Source: Christensenella sp. UBA4379 (GTDB lineage: Bacteria > Bacillota > Clostridia > Christensenellales > Aristaeellaceae). From it: 6,018 nt of DNA. The notes under the pieces were generated by a model. That model had not been told where the DNA came from, ran no database searches, and saw only the letters and a program-made list of their open reading frames with translations. Below are positions 1 to 4,938 of the stretch, piece by piece; within the stretch, counting starts at the first letter, position 1, and each line of letters opens with the position of its first letter. Where the stretch lies: contig DGRV01000089.1 in the NCBI GenBank assembly GCA_002391225.1, positions 1 through 6,018 of the forward strand. The letters are read 5' to 3'. The position numbers and the translations under genes are program-made.

Positions 1-129
1 AATGAGCGGACAAATGCTTTTTACAAAAGATTAGGCTATCGGATCGTAAAGGTTGAGGATGGGTTCGTCTTTTACCAGAAAAGAAAAAGTGAACCCCAAA
101 TGGAAGGAAACTGCGATGAACTATCATAA
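1..129 (+). CDS. GNAT family N-acetyltransferase, C-terminal end (partial)
   Basis: This is the last 42 codons of a gene that begins upstream of the window, read in frame 1 and ending with TAA at 127-129. The segment NERTNAFYKRLGYRIV is the typical GNAT C-terminal motif B region, where an Asn, an aromatic pair and a K-R-L-G-Y/F turn pack against acetyl-CoA. It is followed by a beta strand (FVFYQKRK) and a short polar tail. The acceptor substrate cannot be judged because the N-terminal part is missing. The stop lies 14 nt inside the next gene (ATG at 116), which suggests translational coupling. The family call is fairly secure from the motif and its position; the function beyond acetyl transfer is unknown. 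Confidence 0.75.
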   Translation, partial: NERTNAFYKRLGYRIVKVEDGFVFYQKRKSEPQMEGNCDELS

Positions 130-298
130 AACGATCACGCGGAAGGACGGACGAACATGCACGCTCCGAAACAGAACGGCGGAGGACGGGCGGGCGCTGC
201 TCAAGATCTTCAACCTCACCCATACGCAGACGGATTAGCTGCGCACGTACCCGGAGGAGCACAGCTATACCGCCGAGGACGAGGTGGAACTGCTGCGG
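116..298 (+). pseudogene. 5' fragment of a GNAT acetyltransferase, amber-interrupted
   Basis: An ORF starts at ATG 116, with AAGGAAA (104-110) about 6 nt upstream as a good ribosome binding site, and stops at TAG 236-238 after 40 codons. The protein begins MNYHKTITRKDGRTCTLRN and continues with AEDGRALLKIF and a THTQTD block, which I recognise as the N-terminal strand and helices of a common Firmicute GNAT of about 170 residues. Reading through the TAG, the same frame continues LRTYPEEHSYTAEDEVELLR, the expected next part of that GNAT, in which the stop position is normally Tyr (D-Y-L). The similarity ends near 298, where the frame runs directly into a RibD-C reductase. The acetyl-CoA binding half is therefore absent. 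A 40-residue product could be made but should have no acetyltransferase activity. I read this as a dead gene remnant. Confidence 0.75.
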
Positions 299-979
299 AG
301 AAATCGGCCAGTGACCACCCTGTTTATGCTGATGTCCGTGGACGGCAAGATCAGCACCGGCGCGGCGGACGAGTTGGACGTGGACCGGGATTTTCCGAAG
401 ATCACCGGTCTCAGAGAGGGACTGCATCAGTATTATGAGATCGAGCAAACCACCGATCTGTGGTCCTTCAATACCGGCCGCGTTCAGGCAAAAATGGGGG
501 TCAACACGGCACAGATGCCGGAAAAGTCCCCGGTATCCTTTGTCCTGCTGGACAATCATCACCTGAATGAGCACGGCGTCCGGTATTTTTGCGCGAGATC
601 AAAGCAGTTTGTCCTGATCACCACGAACAGGGATCATCCCGCCTTCGCTGTCATGGAAGAGAACCTTCATATCATTTTTCAGGAAAAGCTGTCTCTGACA
701 GACGCATTCACGGTTCTAAAAGAACAGTTCGGCTGTGAGCGGCTGACCGTTCAGTCCGGCGGTACGGTCAACGGGCTGCTGCTGCGGGAGAAGCTGTTCG
801 ACTTTGTCGATCTTGTGGTCGCCCCGGTGCTGATCGGCGGGAAGGATACGGCCACGCTGATCGACGGACAGTCCCTTTACGCTGCGAGCGAATTATCCCG
901 CTTGGGCGTGCTGCGGCTGATCGACGTCACGCCATTGCAGGACTCCTACCTGCGGCTGCGGTATCAGGTGATCGGCTGA
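284..979 (+). CDS. RibD C-terminal domain / dihydrofolate-reductase-like NAD(P)H reductase
   Basis: The 231-residue product has the RibD_C fold, a dihydrofolate-reductase-like domain whose members reduce pteridine- or pyrimidine-type substrates with NAD(P)H. The N-terminal strand TTLFMLMSVDGKIS carries the family's S-x-D-G-K-I motif. A block QYYEIEQTTDLWSFNTGRV follows, then TVQSGGTVNGLLL (glycine-rich cofactor loop, around residues 155-170) and VVAPVLIGGKDTATLIDG. A stand-alone domain of this kind need not work in riboflavin synthesis, since no other rib gene is present. The native start appears lost: the residue before N-R-P should be Met but is Arg, where the upstream GNAT fragment joins. 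Possible starts are GTG 284 (GAGGA at 275-279, close spacing) or GTG 311 (GGAGA at 297-301, 9-nt spacing). I list 284 because it keeps the native N-R-P-V residues, but 311 has the better-placed binding site. The body of the gene looks intact, ending in TGA. Confidence 0.8.
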   Translation: MELLRRNRPVTTLFMLMSVDGKISTGAADELDVDRDFPKITGLREGLHQYYEIEQTTDLWSFNTGRVQAKMGVNTAQMPEKSPVSFVLLDNHHLNEHGVRYFCARSKQFVLITTNRDHPAFAVMEENLHIIFQEKLSLTDAFTVLKEQFGCERLTVQSGGTVNGLLLREKLFDFVDLVVAPVLIGGKDTATLIDGQSLYAASELSRLGVLRLIDVTPLQDSYLRLRYQVIG

Positions 980-1009
980 CACGACCTTTCGGGAAAAGTT
1001 GAAACCGCA

Positions 1010-1025
1010 GGCGTTCCAAAACGCC
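1010..1025. other. Small perfect hairpin between the reductase and deaminase genes
   Basis: GGCGTT and AACGCC form a 6-bp perfect inverted repeat around a CCAA loop in the 75-nt gap between the reductase stop and the deaminase start. No T-tract follows, so it is not a convincing intrinsic terminator. It lies 16 nt before the deaminase Shine-Dalgarno. It could influence mRNA processing or be chance. The rest of the gap shows no convincing promoter pair. Confidence 0.25.
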
Positions 1026-1054
1026 GGGAAAACTACCAAACGGAGGAAAACATC

Positions 1055-1450
1055 ATGGATCAGATCTGGAAAGAAATGTATGATGCGGCTAAAAAGGTAT
1101 TGAACGCCCGAAAAATATCCGATTATGTGACGGCGGGAGAGGTATCCGCCGCTGTACGTTCAAAAGCAGGAAACATCTACGTGGGTGTATGTATCGACAC
1201 CTGTTCATCCTTGGGCATATGCGCCGAAAGGAACGCGATTTTCAACATGATTACCAACGGAGAGCAGGAAATCGACCGGGTGCTCTGCATTCCTCCGAAC
1301 GAAGGAAAGGGCGCTCCGTGCGGTGCGTGCAGGGAACTGATGGTTCAGCTGATGCCGGGGAAATATCAGGAGATTGAGATCATGAACGATTACTCAAAAG
1401 ACCGCGTGATGAAGCTCGGAAAGCTGACGCCCGAATGGTGGATTGATTAA
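1055..1450 (+). CDS. Cytidine deaminase-fold protein (zinc-dependent deaminase)
   Basis: The 131-residue protein has the length of a homotetrameric cytidine deaminase and carries both zinc signatures: C56-A-E58-R-N, with E58 as the proton-shuttling glutamate, and P88-C89-G-A-C92-R-E. C56, C89 and C92 are the expected zinc ligands. The start ATG 1055 is supported by CGGAGGAAAA at 1041-1050. In ordinary cytidine deaminases the ribose is held by an N-x-E in a G-C-N-I-E-N type segment. Here the aligned segment reads G-V-C46-I-D48-T-C-S-S, so both ribose-contacting residues are changed. This is seen in the sequence; that the substrate may be something other than cytidine (another aminopyrimidine or a blasticidin-like molecule) is inference. 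The stop is 2 nt before the next gene's ATG, so the two are probably translated from one message. Cytosolic, with no signal peptide. Confidence 0.85.
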   Translation: MDQIWKEMYDAAKKVLNARKISDYVTAGEVSAAVRSKAGNIYVGVCIDTCSSLGICAERNAIFNMITNGEQEIDRVLCIPPNEGKGAPCGACRELMVQLMPGKYQEIEIMNDYSKDRVMKLGKLTPEWWID

Positions 1451-1452
1451 CA

Positions 1453-1938
1453 ATGAAAATTTCTTTGGCTACATTTGAGGATCAGGAGGCAGTCCTCCGC
1501 CTCTATCAGGAACTGAAAGGCAATCCCTTCTGCTTCTGGAACGATGATTATCCCGGTCCGGAAACGATCGAAGATGATCTTTCAAGAGACGCCCTCTTTG
1601 TGATGAAGGACGAAAACGGCAGGATCATTGCGACGGTTTCCCTGGAGAAGGACGAGGAGGTAGACCGGCTGGACTGCTGGGACCCAGACCTACAGCCGGG
1701 CAGTGAATTTGCCAGGCTGGCCGTCAAACCGGCTTTCCAGAACCGGGGAATCGCAGGGCAAATGGTTTCCCATGTGCTGAGCGTGCTGAAAGAAAAAGGC
1801 TTTAAAAGTGTGCATATCCTGGTCAACCGGGACAATGTCCCCGCACTCCACGCCTATGCGCATTTTGGCTTTCGTACCGCCGGGGAATGTGATATGTACG
1901 ATCAGCATTTTCTCTGTTACGAAAGAGAACTGGACTGA
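1453..1938 (+). CDS. GNAT family N-acetyltransferase
   Basis: This is a complete 161-residue single-domain GNAT. The N-terminal part (residues 1-50) begins MKISLATFEDQEAVLRLY, a typical first strand and helix. The acetyl-CoA motif A runs from about residue 86 to 112 as FARLAVKPAFQNRGIAGQM, with the pyrophosphate loop Q96-N-R-G-I-A101. Motif B follows as VNRDNVPALHAYAHFGFRTAGE (residues 124-145), with the usual Asn-x-x-A-x-x-x-Y-x-x-x-G-F pattern. The acceptor cannot be told from the sequence; candidates include small amines, antibiotics or a protein N terminus. It starts 2 nt after the deaminase stop, so coupling with that gene is likely, and no strong separate ribosome binding site is obvious. 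The paired placement with an altered deaminase is at least compatible with a joint role in modifying a nucleoside-like or amino compound, but this is only contextual. Confidence 0.85.
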   Translation: MKISLATFEDQEAVLRLYQELKGNPFCFWNDDYPGPETIEDDLSRDALFVMKDENGRIIATVSLEKDEEVDRLDCWDPDLQPGSEFARLAVKPAFQNRGIAGQMVSHVLSVLKEKGFKSVHILVNRDNVPALHAYAHFGFRTAGECDMYDQHFLCYERELD

Positions 1939-1940
1939 CC

Positions 1941-1946
1941 GGAGGG
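1941..1946 (+). promoter_or_regulatory. Orphan strong Shine-Dalgarno (GGAGGG)
   Basis: GGAGGG lies 2 nt after the GNAT stop at 1936-1938. No ATG, GTG or TTG occurs at a usable distance of 5-12 nt downstream. The next in-frame candidate is GTG 1978. It looks like the binding site of a gene whose 5' part has been deleted, which fits the desulfoferrodoxin-like tail that follows. Confidence 0.45.
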
Positions 1947-1956
1947 AAACGCCGAG

Positions 1957-2064
1957 ACAAGGTTCAAAATCAACGGAGTGAAAGCCGTGTACGCTTACTG
2001 TAACCAGCACGGGCTGTTCCTGTGTCCGATCAGGAGCGAACGAAAGAAGGACTCACCGTCATGA
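1957..2064 (+). pseudogene. Probable remnant of desulfoferrodoxin / superoxide reductase C-terminus
   Basis: Frame 1 after the GNAT stop reads RFKINGVKAVYAYCNQHGLF, followed by an unrelated-looking LCPIRSERKKDSPS and TGA at 2062-2064. The core AVYAYCNQHGLF strongly resembles the end of desulfoferrodoxin and neelaredoxin proteins, which close with a (V)Y-x-Y-C-N-x-H-G-L/H-W-K segment whose Cys and His bind the catalytic Fe(II). The rest of such a protein, including its other iron-binding histidines, is absent. Only about 20 residues match, so the call rests on a short but distinctive motif. An ORF from GTG 1978 would encode 28 residues and ends in an ATGA overlap with the start of the next gene (ATG 2061), so it could be translated as a coupling leader. 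I see no catalytic function in it. Confidence 0.5.
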
Positions 2065-2267
2065 AGCAGGAACTGCTTGCGGGAATTGTGATCGGCGTTA
2101 TTGGCTTGAGCCTGCTGTTCCTGCCGATCGGGAAACTGTGGGCTTTCACAGAAAAATGGAAAACGAAAAACGGCGACCAGCCATCCAAAGGTTATGCCAT
2201 GCTGATGCGTGTATTGGGTACGGTCTTCTCCGTGGTTGGGGCTGCTCTGATCGTATGTGGACTGTGA
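2061..2267 (+). CDS. Small two-helix membrane protein, DUF6199-like
   Basis: The 68-residue protein starts MKQELLAGIVIGVIGLSLLFL and has two hydrophobic segments: residues about 5-22, and about 47-68 (LMRVLGTVFSVVGAALIVCGL). They are joined by a polar loop containing W-A-F-T-E-K-W-K-T-K and QPSKGY. The pattern of a first helix, W-x-x-T-E-x-W-K, a P-S-x-x-Y loop, an x-R-x-x-G step and a second helix is what I recall for DUF6199-type small membrane proteins of Firmicutes. No function is known to me. ATG 2061 is preferred over GTG 2022 because AAGAAGGA at 2044-2051 is well placed and the extra 13 residues are polar and unlike the family. Its start overlaps the preceding short frame by ATGA, and its stop lies 17 nt before the flavoprotein start. 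Confidence 0.7.
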   Translation: MKQELLAGIVIGVIGLSLLFLPIGKLWAFTEKWKTKNGDQPSKGYAMLMRVLGTVFSVVGAALIVCGL

Positions 2268-2284
2268 AAAGAGAGGAAGACAAT

Positions 2285-2965
2285 ATGAAGATTCTTGTTT
2301 TGAACGGCAGTCCCAAAGCAAAGAGCGACACTTTCCGCCTGACGGATGCCTTCCTGAGGGGCATGAACCGCAAAGGAGCGCATGAAGTTCACATCGTTCA
2401 TGTGAGAGAAAAGCAGATCGCGCCCTGCCGGGGCTGTTTTTCCTGTTGGCAACGGGGAGACGGGCACTGCGTGATCGACGATGACCAGAACGGCATCCTC
2501 GATCAGTACCGCAGCGCGGACGTGATCCTCTGGAGCTTCCCGCTGTATTGCTACGGCATGCCCTCGCCCTTGAAGGCGGTGCTGGACCGGACCATCCCGC
2601 TGGTTAAAATGCGCATGGTGCAGCAGCCGGACGGGACGGTGCGCCACGAGCCGCTGGTGGATTGTTCGCGCATCCACACGCTGGTCATCTGCGGCTGCGG
2701 CTTCCCGCATTGGGAGGGGAATTTCGACAGCCTGAAGCTGATGTGCAAAACCTGTTTCGGAAACCCGGATATGGTCTGCGTGCCGGAAGCGCCGCTGCTG
2801 AATGTGCCCGAGGCGTCCGTAGTGGCCGAGCCTCTGCTGAAACGCTTTGAGGAGGCGGGGGCGGAATACGCGGAGCGGCTGACCCTTTCCCCGGAGACCG
2901 TCTCGGCGTTGGAAACACCCATGATTTCCGCGGAGGAATATATCCGCAACGTGAATGGAGGCTGA
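2285..2965 (+). CDS. NADPH-dependent FMN reductase, iron-sulfur-flavoprotein-like
   Basis: The 226-residue protein has a flavodoxin-like fold. It opens MKILVLNGSPKAKSDT, where the strand plus G-S-P-K is the FMN phosphate loop. The segment W-S-F-P-L-Y-C-Y-G-M-P-S-P-L-K at residues 83-97 is the isoalloxazine-contacting loop of this family. Between them lies C48-x2-C51-x2-C54-x7-C62, followed by V-I-D-D-D. This spacing matches the compact cysteine motif that binds a 4Fe-4S cluster in archaeal and clostridial iron-sulfur flavoproteins (Isf). Whether a cluster is bound here is inferred, since many plain FMN reductases of this group keep similar cysteines. The likely role is flavin-mediated electron transfer or reduction of a small molecule in the cytosol. 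ATG 2285 is chosen because GAGGAAGA (2273-2280) sits directly upstream and homologous proteins start at this strand. A longer upstream reading would overlap the membrane protein and lacks family similarity. Confidence 0.85.
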   Translation: MKILVLNGSPKAKSDTFRLTDAFLRGMNRKGAHEVHIVHVREKQIAPCRGCFSCWQRGDGHCVIDDDQNGILDQYRSADVILWSFPLYCYGMPSPLKAVLDRTIPLVKMRMVQQPDGTVRHEPLVDCSRIHTLVICGCGFPHWEGNFDSLKLMCKTCFGNPDMVCVPEAPLLNVPEASVVAEPLLKRFEEAGAEYAERLTLSPETVSALETPMISAEEYIRNVNGG

Positions 2966-2969
2966 CAAA

Positions 2970-3305
2970 ATGAAAGCATGGATCGGATTCTGCGGGCTGG
3001 ACTGCGAAGCGTGTGATGCCCGGAGGGCGACGGTCCAGCAGGATGACGCCCTGCGGCGGCAGGTAGCGAAGGAATGGTCTGAACTGAACGGCGTCGAAAT
3101 CACGCCGGAGATGATCCGCTGTGTCGGCTGCCGGGTCGAAGGGCCGAAAACGCCGTACTGTGAATCCCTCTGTCCCATTCGCCAGTGCGCCACGGGAAAA
3201 AAGGTTGAAACCTGCGGCGGCTGCGCGGAGATGGGGACCTGCGGGAAGCTTTCGGCCATCACCGGAAACAACCCGGAGGCCGCGAAAAACCTGCAGGGGT
3301 CTTAG
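2970..3305 (+). CDS. DUF3795 cysteine-rich protein
   Basis: The 111-residue protein begins MKAWIGFCGLDCEACDARRAT, the diagnostic opening of DUF3795 proteins (C-G-L-D/I-C-x-x-C). Eleven cysteines occur at residues 8, 12, 15, 51, 54, 64, 68, 73, 82, 85 and 91, in C-x2-C-type pairs including C51-V-G-C54 and C82-G-G-C85, suggesting zinc or iron-sulfur binding. The C-terminal GNNPEAAKNL matches the usual end of the family (N-N-P-E-A-x-x-N-L), so the gene is full length. No enzymatic role is established to my knowledge. ATG 2970 is preferred over ATG 2955 because GGAGG at 2957-2961 lies 8 nt before it and the family starts at this point. The gap to the FMN reductase stop is 4 nt, so the pair is almost certainly co-translated, and a shared redox or metal function is a reasonable guess. 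It ends in TAG, showing that amber is a normal stop here. Confidence 0.85.
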   Translation: MKAWIGFCGLDCEACDARRATVQQDDALRRQVAKEWSELNGVEITPEMIRCVGCRVEGPKTPYCESLCPIRQCATGKKVETCGGCAEMGTCGKLSAITGNNPEAAKNLQGS

Positions 3306-3428
3306 ACCAACCGTTTCCGCCCGACAAAATGCTGAAGCTGCCGGAACAGTTGCTGGACGGATCCCTGACTGCCAGCGTGTTCCGCCTGTTGGAAAAGGAA
3401 ATGCAACATTTCGTGAGGGAGGCAACAC
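3306..3428 (+). other. Unrecognised spacer with open reading frame, possible gene remnant
   Basis: The 123 nt between the DUF3795 stop and the methyltransferase start are open in frame 2, reading QPFPPDKMLKLPEQLLDG and then LTASVFRLLEKEMQHFVREA. This stretch is protein-like (amphipathic, balanced composition), but I do not recognise the family. The frame has no recognisable start with a binding site and merges, by the downstream frameshift, into the methyltransferase frame. It may be the 3' end of a deleted gene or simply non-coding spacer. Its last part supplies the GAGGGAGG binding site for the next gene. Confidence 0.35.
3415..3422 (+). promoter_or_regulatory. Ribosome binding site fixing the methyltransferase start at 3429
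   Basis: GAGGGAGG ends 6 nt before ATG 3429. It is a strong, well-spaced Shine-Dalgarno, and it marks ATG 3429 as the native start even though that frame stops after 17 codons. This is the main evidence that the methyltransferase suffered a frameshift, as opposed to starting in the long upstream frame at 3329. Confidence 0.7.
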
Positions 3429-4099
3429 ATGGATGCAAAACTGTTTGCACAGGCCATCGTGAATTCCTGGGCGGCGTGCTGATGGTGGGCATGCTCTTGT
3501 TCCTGCCGGCGGGGACCTTCCGCTACTGGCAGGGCTGGCTTCTGATGGGGATCCTCTTTATCCCGATGTTCATCGCAGGCCTGATCATGATGAAGAAATC
3601 TCCTGATCTTCTGAGAAAAAGGCTGGATGTCAAAGAGAAGCAGTCCGAGCAGAAAGCCGTCATTGGCCTGAGCGCGCTGATGTTTCTGGCGGCGTTCGTC
3701 GTAGCGGGGCTCAATTTCCGCTTCGGCTGGGCGATGCTGCCGGCCTGGGTGTCCTGGGCCGCAGCGGCGGTGTTCCTGCTGGCCTACGCGCTGTATGCGG
3801 AAGTGCTGCGGGAAAACGTCTGGCTGTCCCGGACGGTGGAGGTGCAGGAAAACCAGAAGGTCATCGACACCGGGCTGTACGGCGTCGTCCGCCACCCCAT
3901 GTATATGACCACGCTGCTCCTGTTTCTCTCCATGCCGATGGTGATGGGGTCGCCTCTCTCATTTGTCATCATGCTGTTCTATCTCCCCATCATCGCCAAA
4001 CGCATCCGCAATGAGGAAAAGGTGCTGGAAAGCGGGCTGGAGGGATATGCGGAATATAAAAAGAGGATCAAATACAAAGTGATCCCGTATGTGTGGTAA
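3429..4099 (+). CDS. ICMT-family membrane methyltransferase, N-terminal frameshift
   Basis: The native start ATG 3429 encodes MDAKLFAQAIV, but the frame then hits TGA 3480-3482. From about 3461 the family protein continues one frame over as FLGGVLMVGMLLFLPAGT to the TAA at 4097-4099. One base missing around GTGAATTCC (3459-3467) explains this: restoring GTG AAA TTC gives 672 nt and 223 residues. The body is typical of bacterial isoprenylcysteine carboxyl methyltransferase/PEMT-like proteins, with about five hydrophobic segments and the C-terminal AdoMet-binding pattern G-L-Y-x-x-V-R-H-P-x-Y, then R-I-R-N-E-E-K-V-L and a Y-x-x-Y-K-K-R-I-K-Y tail. It should be an inner-membrane enzyme that methylates a lipid-like or small hydrophobic acceptor; prenylated proteins are unlikely targets in bacteria. 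ATG 3482 in the correct frame overlaps the premature stop (TGATG), so a 205-residue form lacking part of helix 1 may still be made. A sequencing error is also possible. Confidence 0.75.
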
Positions 4100-4104
4100 A
4101 GAAG

Positions 4105-4938
4105 ATGAAGATTGAAGATTATTTCACCAGCGGTCGGCCGGAACACTGGCTCAGGGAGATCGGGCGCTCGGACTGGGCCGCAGGACAGTATCTGCATCAG
4201 CTGCTTGGGGAGCATCGGTTTCATGACCTTCTGGGCGAAAAAAGCAGGCTGCTGCTCCTGACGGAGGGAGATCATTTGATTGCGTTCTGTACCTACGCCC
4301 AGCGGGATGAAATCCCGGCGGAGGAGCTGAGCCCCTGGGCGGGCTTCGTTTATACCTTTCCCGAATACCGGGGAAAGCGGCGTATGGGCAAGCTGCTGGA
4401 GCATGCGTACCAGCTGGCCAAGGCGGACGGCTTTCCCTGCGTGTACATTTCCACCGATCATAGGGGGCTTTATGAAAAATACGGCTGTACCTTCTGGAAA
4501 ACCATGCAGGACGCCCAGGGCAGCGATTGCCGCGTCTACCGGCTGGAAATCAGGCCTCAGGATTACAGCGGGTTATGGGGCCGGCGGGTTTCCGGCACGA
4601 TCGACCGCCCCATCGGCAGCGTTCATCCGCGGCATCCGGAGATGATCTATCCGATCAACTACGGCTATGTGGACGGCGTTTTTGCCGGGGATGGGGCGGA
4701 GCAGGACGTCTATGTGTTCGGCGTCCCGGAGCCGGTCCGGACGTTCACGGGCACCGTGATTGCCGTCCTGCACAGGCTGAATGACTGCGAGGACAAGTGG
4801 ATCGTGAGCACGGACGGAAGCAGGCCGGACCGGGACAAGATTCTGCGTGCCATTGCCTTTCAGGAGCAGTATTATATGGGAGAACTCTATGAATGGCCTG
4901 ATGAGAAACTGTCAACCAATCAAGAGGAGGGGGACTGA
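4105..4938 (+). CDS. GNAT acetyltransferase fused to family I inorganic pyrophosphatase-like domain
   Basis: The 277-residue protein has two domains. Residues 1-150 are a GNAT: MKIEDYF start, LLLLTEGDHLIAFCTYA core strands, WAGFVYTFPEYRGKRRMGKLL as a variant acetyl-CoA motif A, and VYISTDHRGLYEKYGCTF as motif B. Residues about 158-265 resemble soluble inorganic pyrophosphatase: T-I-D-R-P-I-G-S-x-H-P-R-H-P, Y182-P-x-N-Y-G-Y188 (matching the Y-P-x-N-Y-G-Y of family I enzymes), G-D-G-A-E-Q-D-V-Y in place of the D-G-D-P-x-D-V signature, and N-D-C-E-D-K-W-I-V. One metal-binding Asp of the signature aligns with Ala198, so catalysis on pyrophosphate is uncertain. Both halves are in one uninterrupted frame with a short linker. 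ATG 4105 follows the methyltransferase TAA by 5 nt; the binding site is weak (AAAGAAG), suggesting coupling. The in-frame GTG 4093 is less likely because the family starts MKIE. The stop overlaps the next start as TGATG. Confidence 0.8.
   Translation: MKIEDYFTSGRPEHWLREIGRSDWAAGQYLHQLLGEHRFHDLLGEKSRLLLLTEGDHLIAFCTYAQRDEIPAEELSPWAGFVYTFPEYRGKRRMGKLLEHAYQLAKADGFPCVYISTDHRGLYEKYGCTFWKTMQDAQGSDCRVYRLEIRPQDYSGLWGRRVSGTIDRPIGSVHPRHPEMIYPINYGYVDGVFAGDGAEQDVYVFGVPEPVRTFTGTVIAVLHRLNDCEDKWIVSTDGSRPDRDKILRAIAFQEQYYMGELYEWPDEKLSTNQEEGD

Noticed and set aside
236..238. Amber codon as a recoded sense codon (pyrrolysine or reassigned TAG)
   Set aside because: The DUF3795 gene ends at its expected C-terminus with TAG, so amber is a normal stop here, and the GNAT half is truncated anyway.
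999..1030. Possible promoter before the deaminase (TTGAAA at 999-1004)
   Set aside because: No acceptable -10 box lies about 17 nt downstream; the region is GC-rich there (CGCCGG).
2138..2284. N-terminal extension of the FMN reductase frame
   Set aside because: The extra residues overlap the small membrane protein, resemble no family sequence, and the strong binding site before ATG 2285 marks the real start.
2192..3271. Long minus-strand open frame of 359 codons opposite the flavoprotein and DUF3795 genes
   Set aside because: It lies antisense to two well-supported genes, has no family resemblance or binding site, and its composition (rich in His, Arg, Pro, Gln) is typical of a shadow frame in GC-rich DNA.
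3302..3895. Minus-strand 197-codon frame opposite the methyltransferase
   Set aside because: Antisense shadow with an abnormal His/Gln/Arg-rich composition; the plus-strand protein has clear family motifs.
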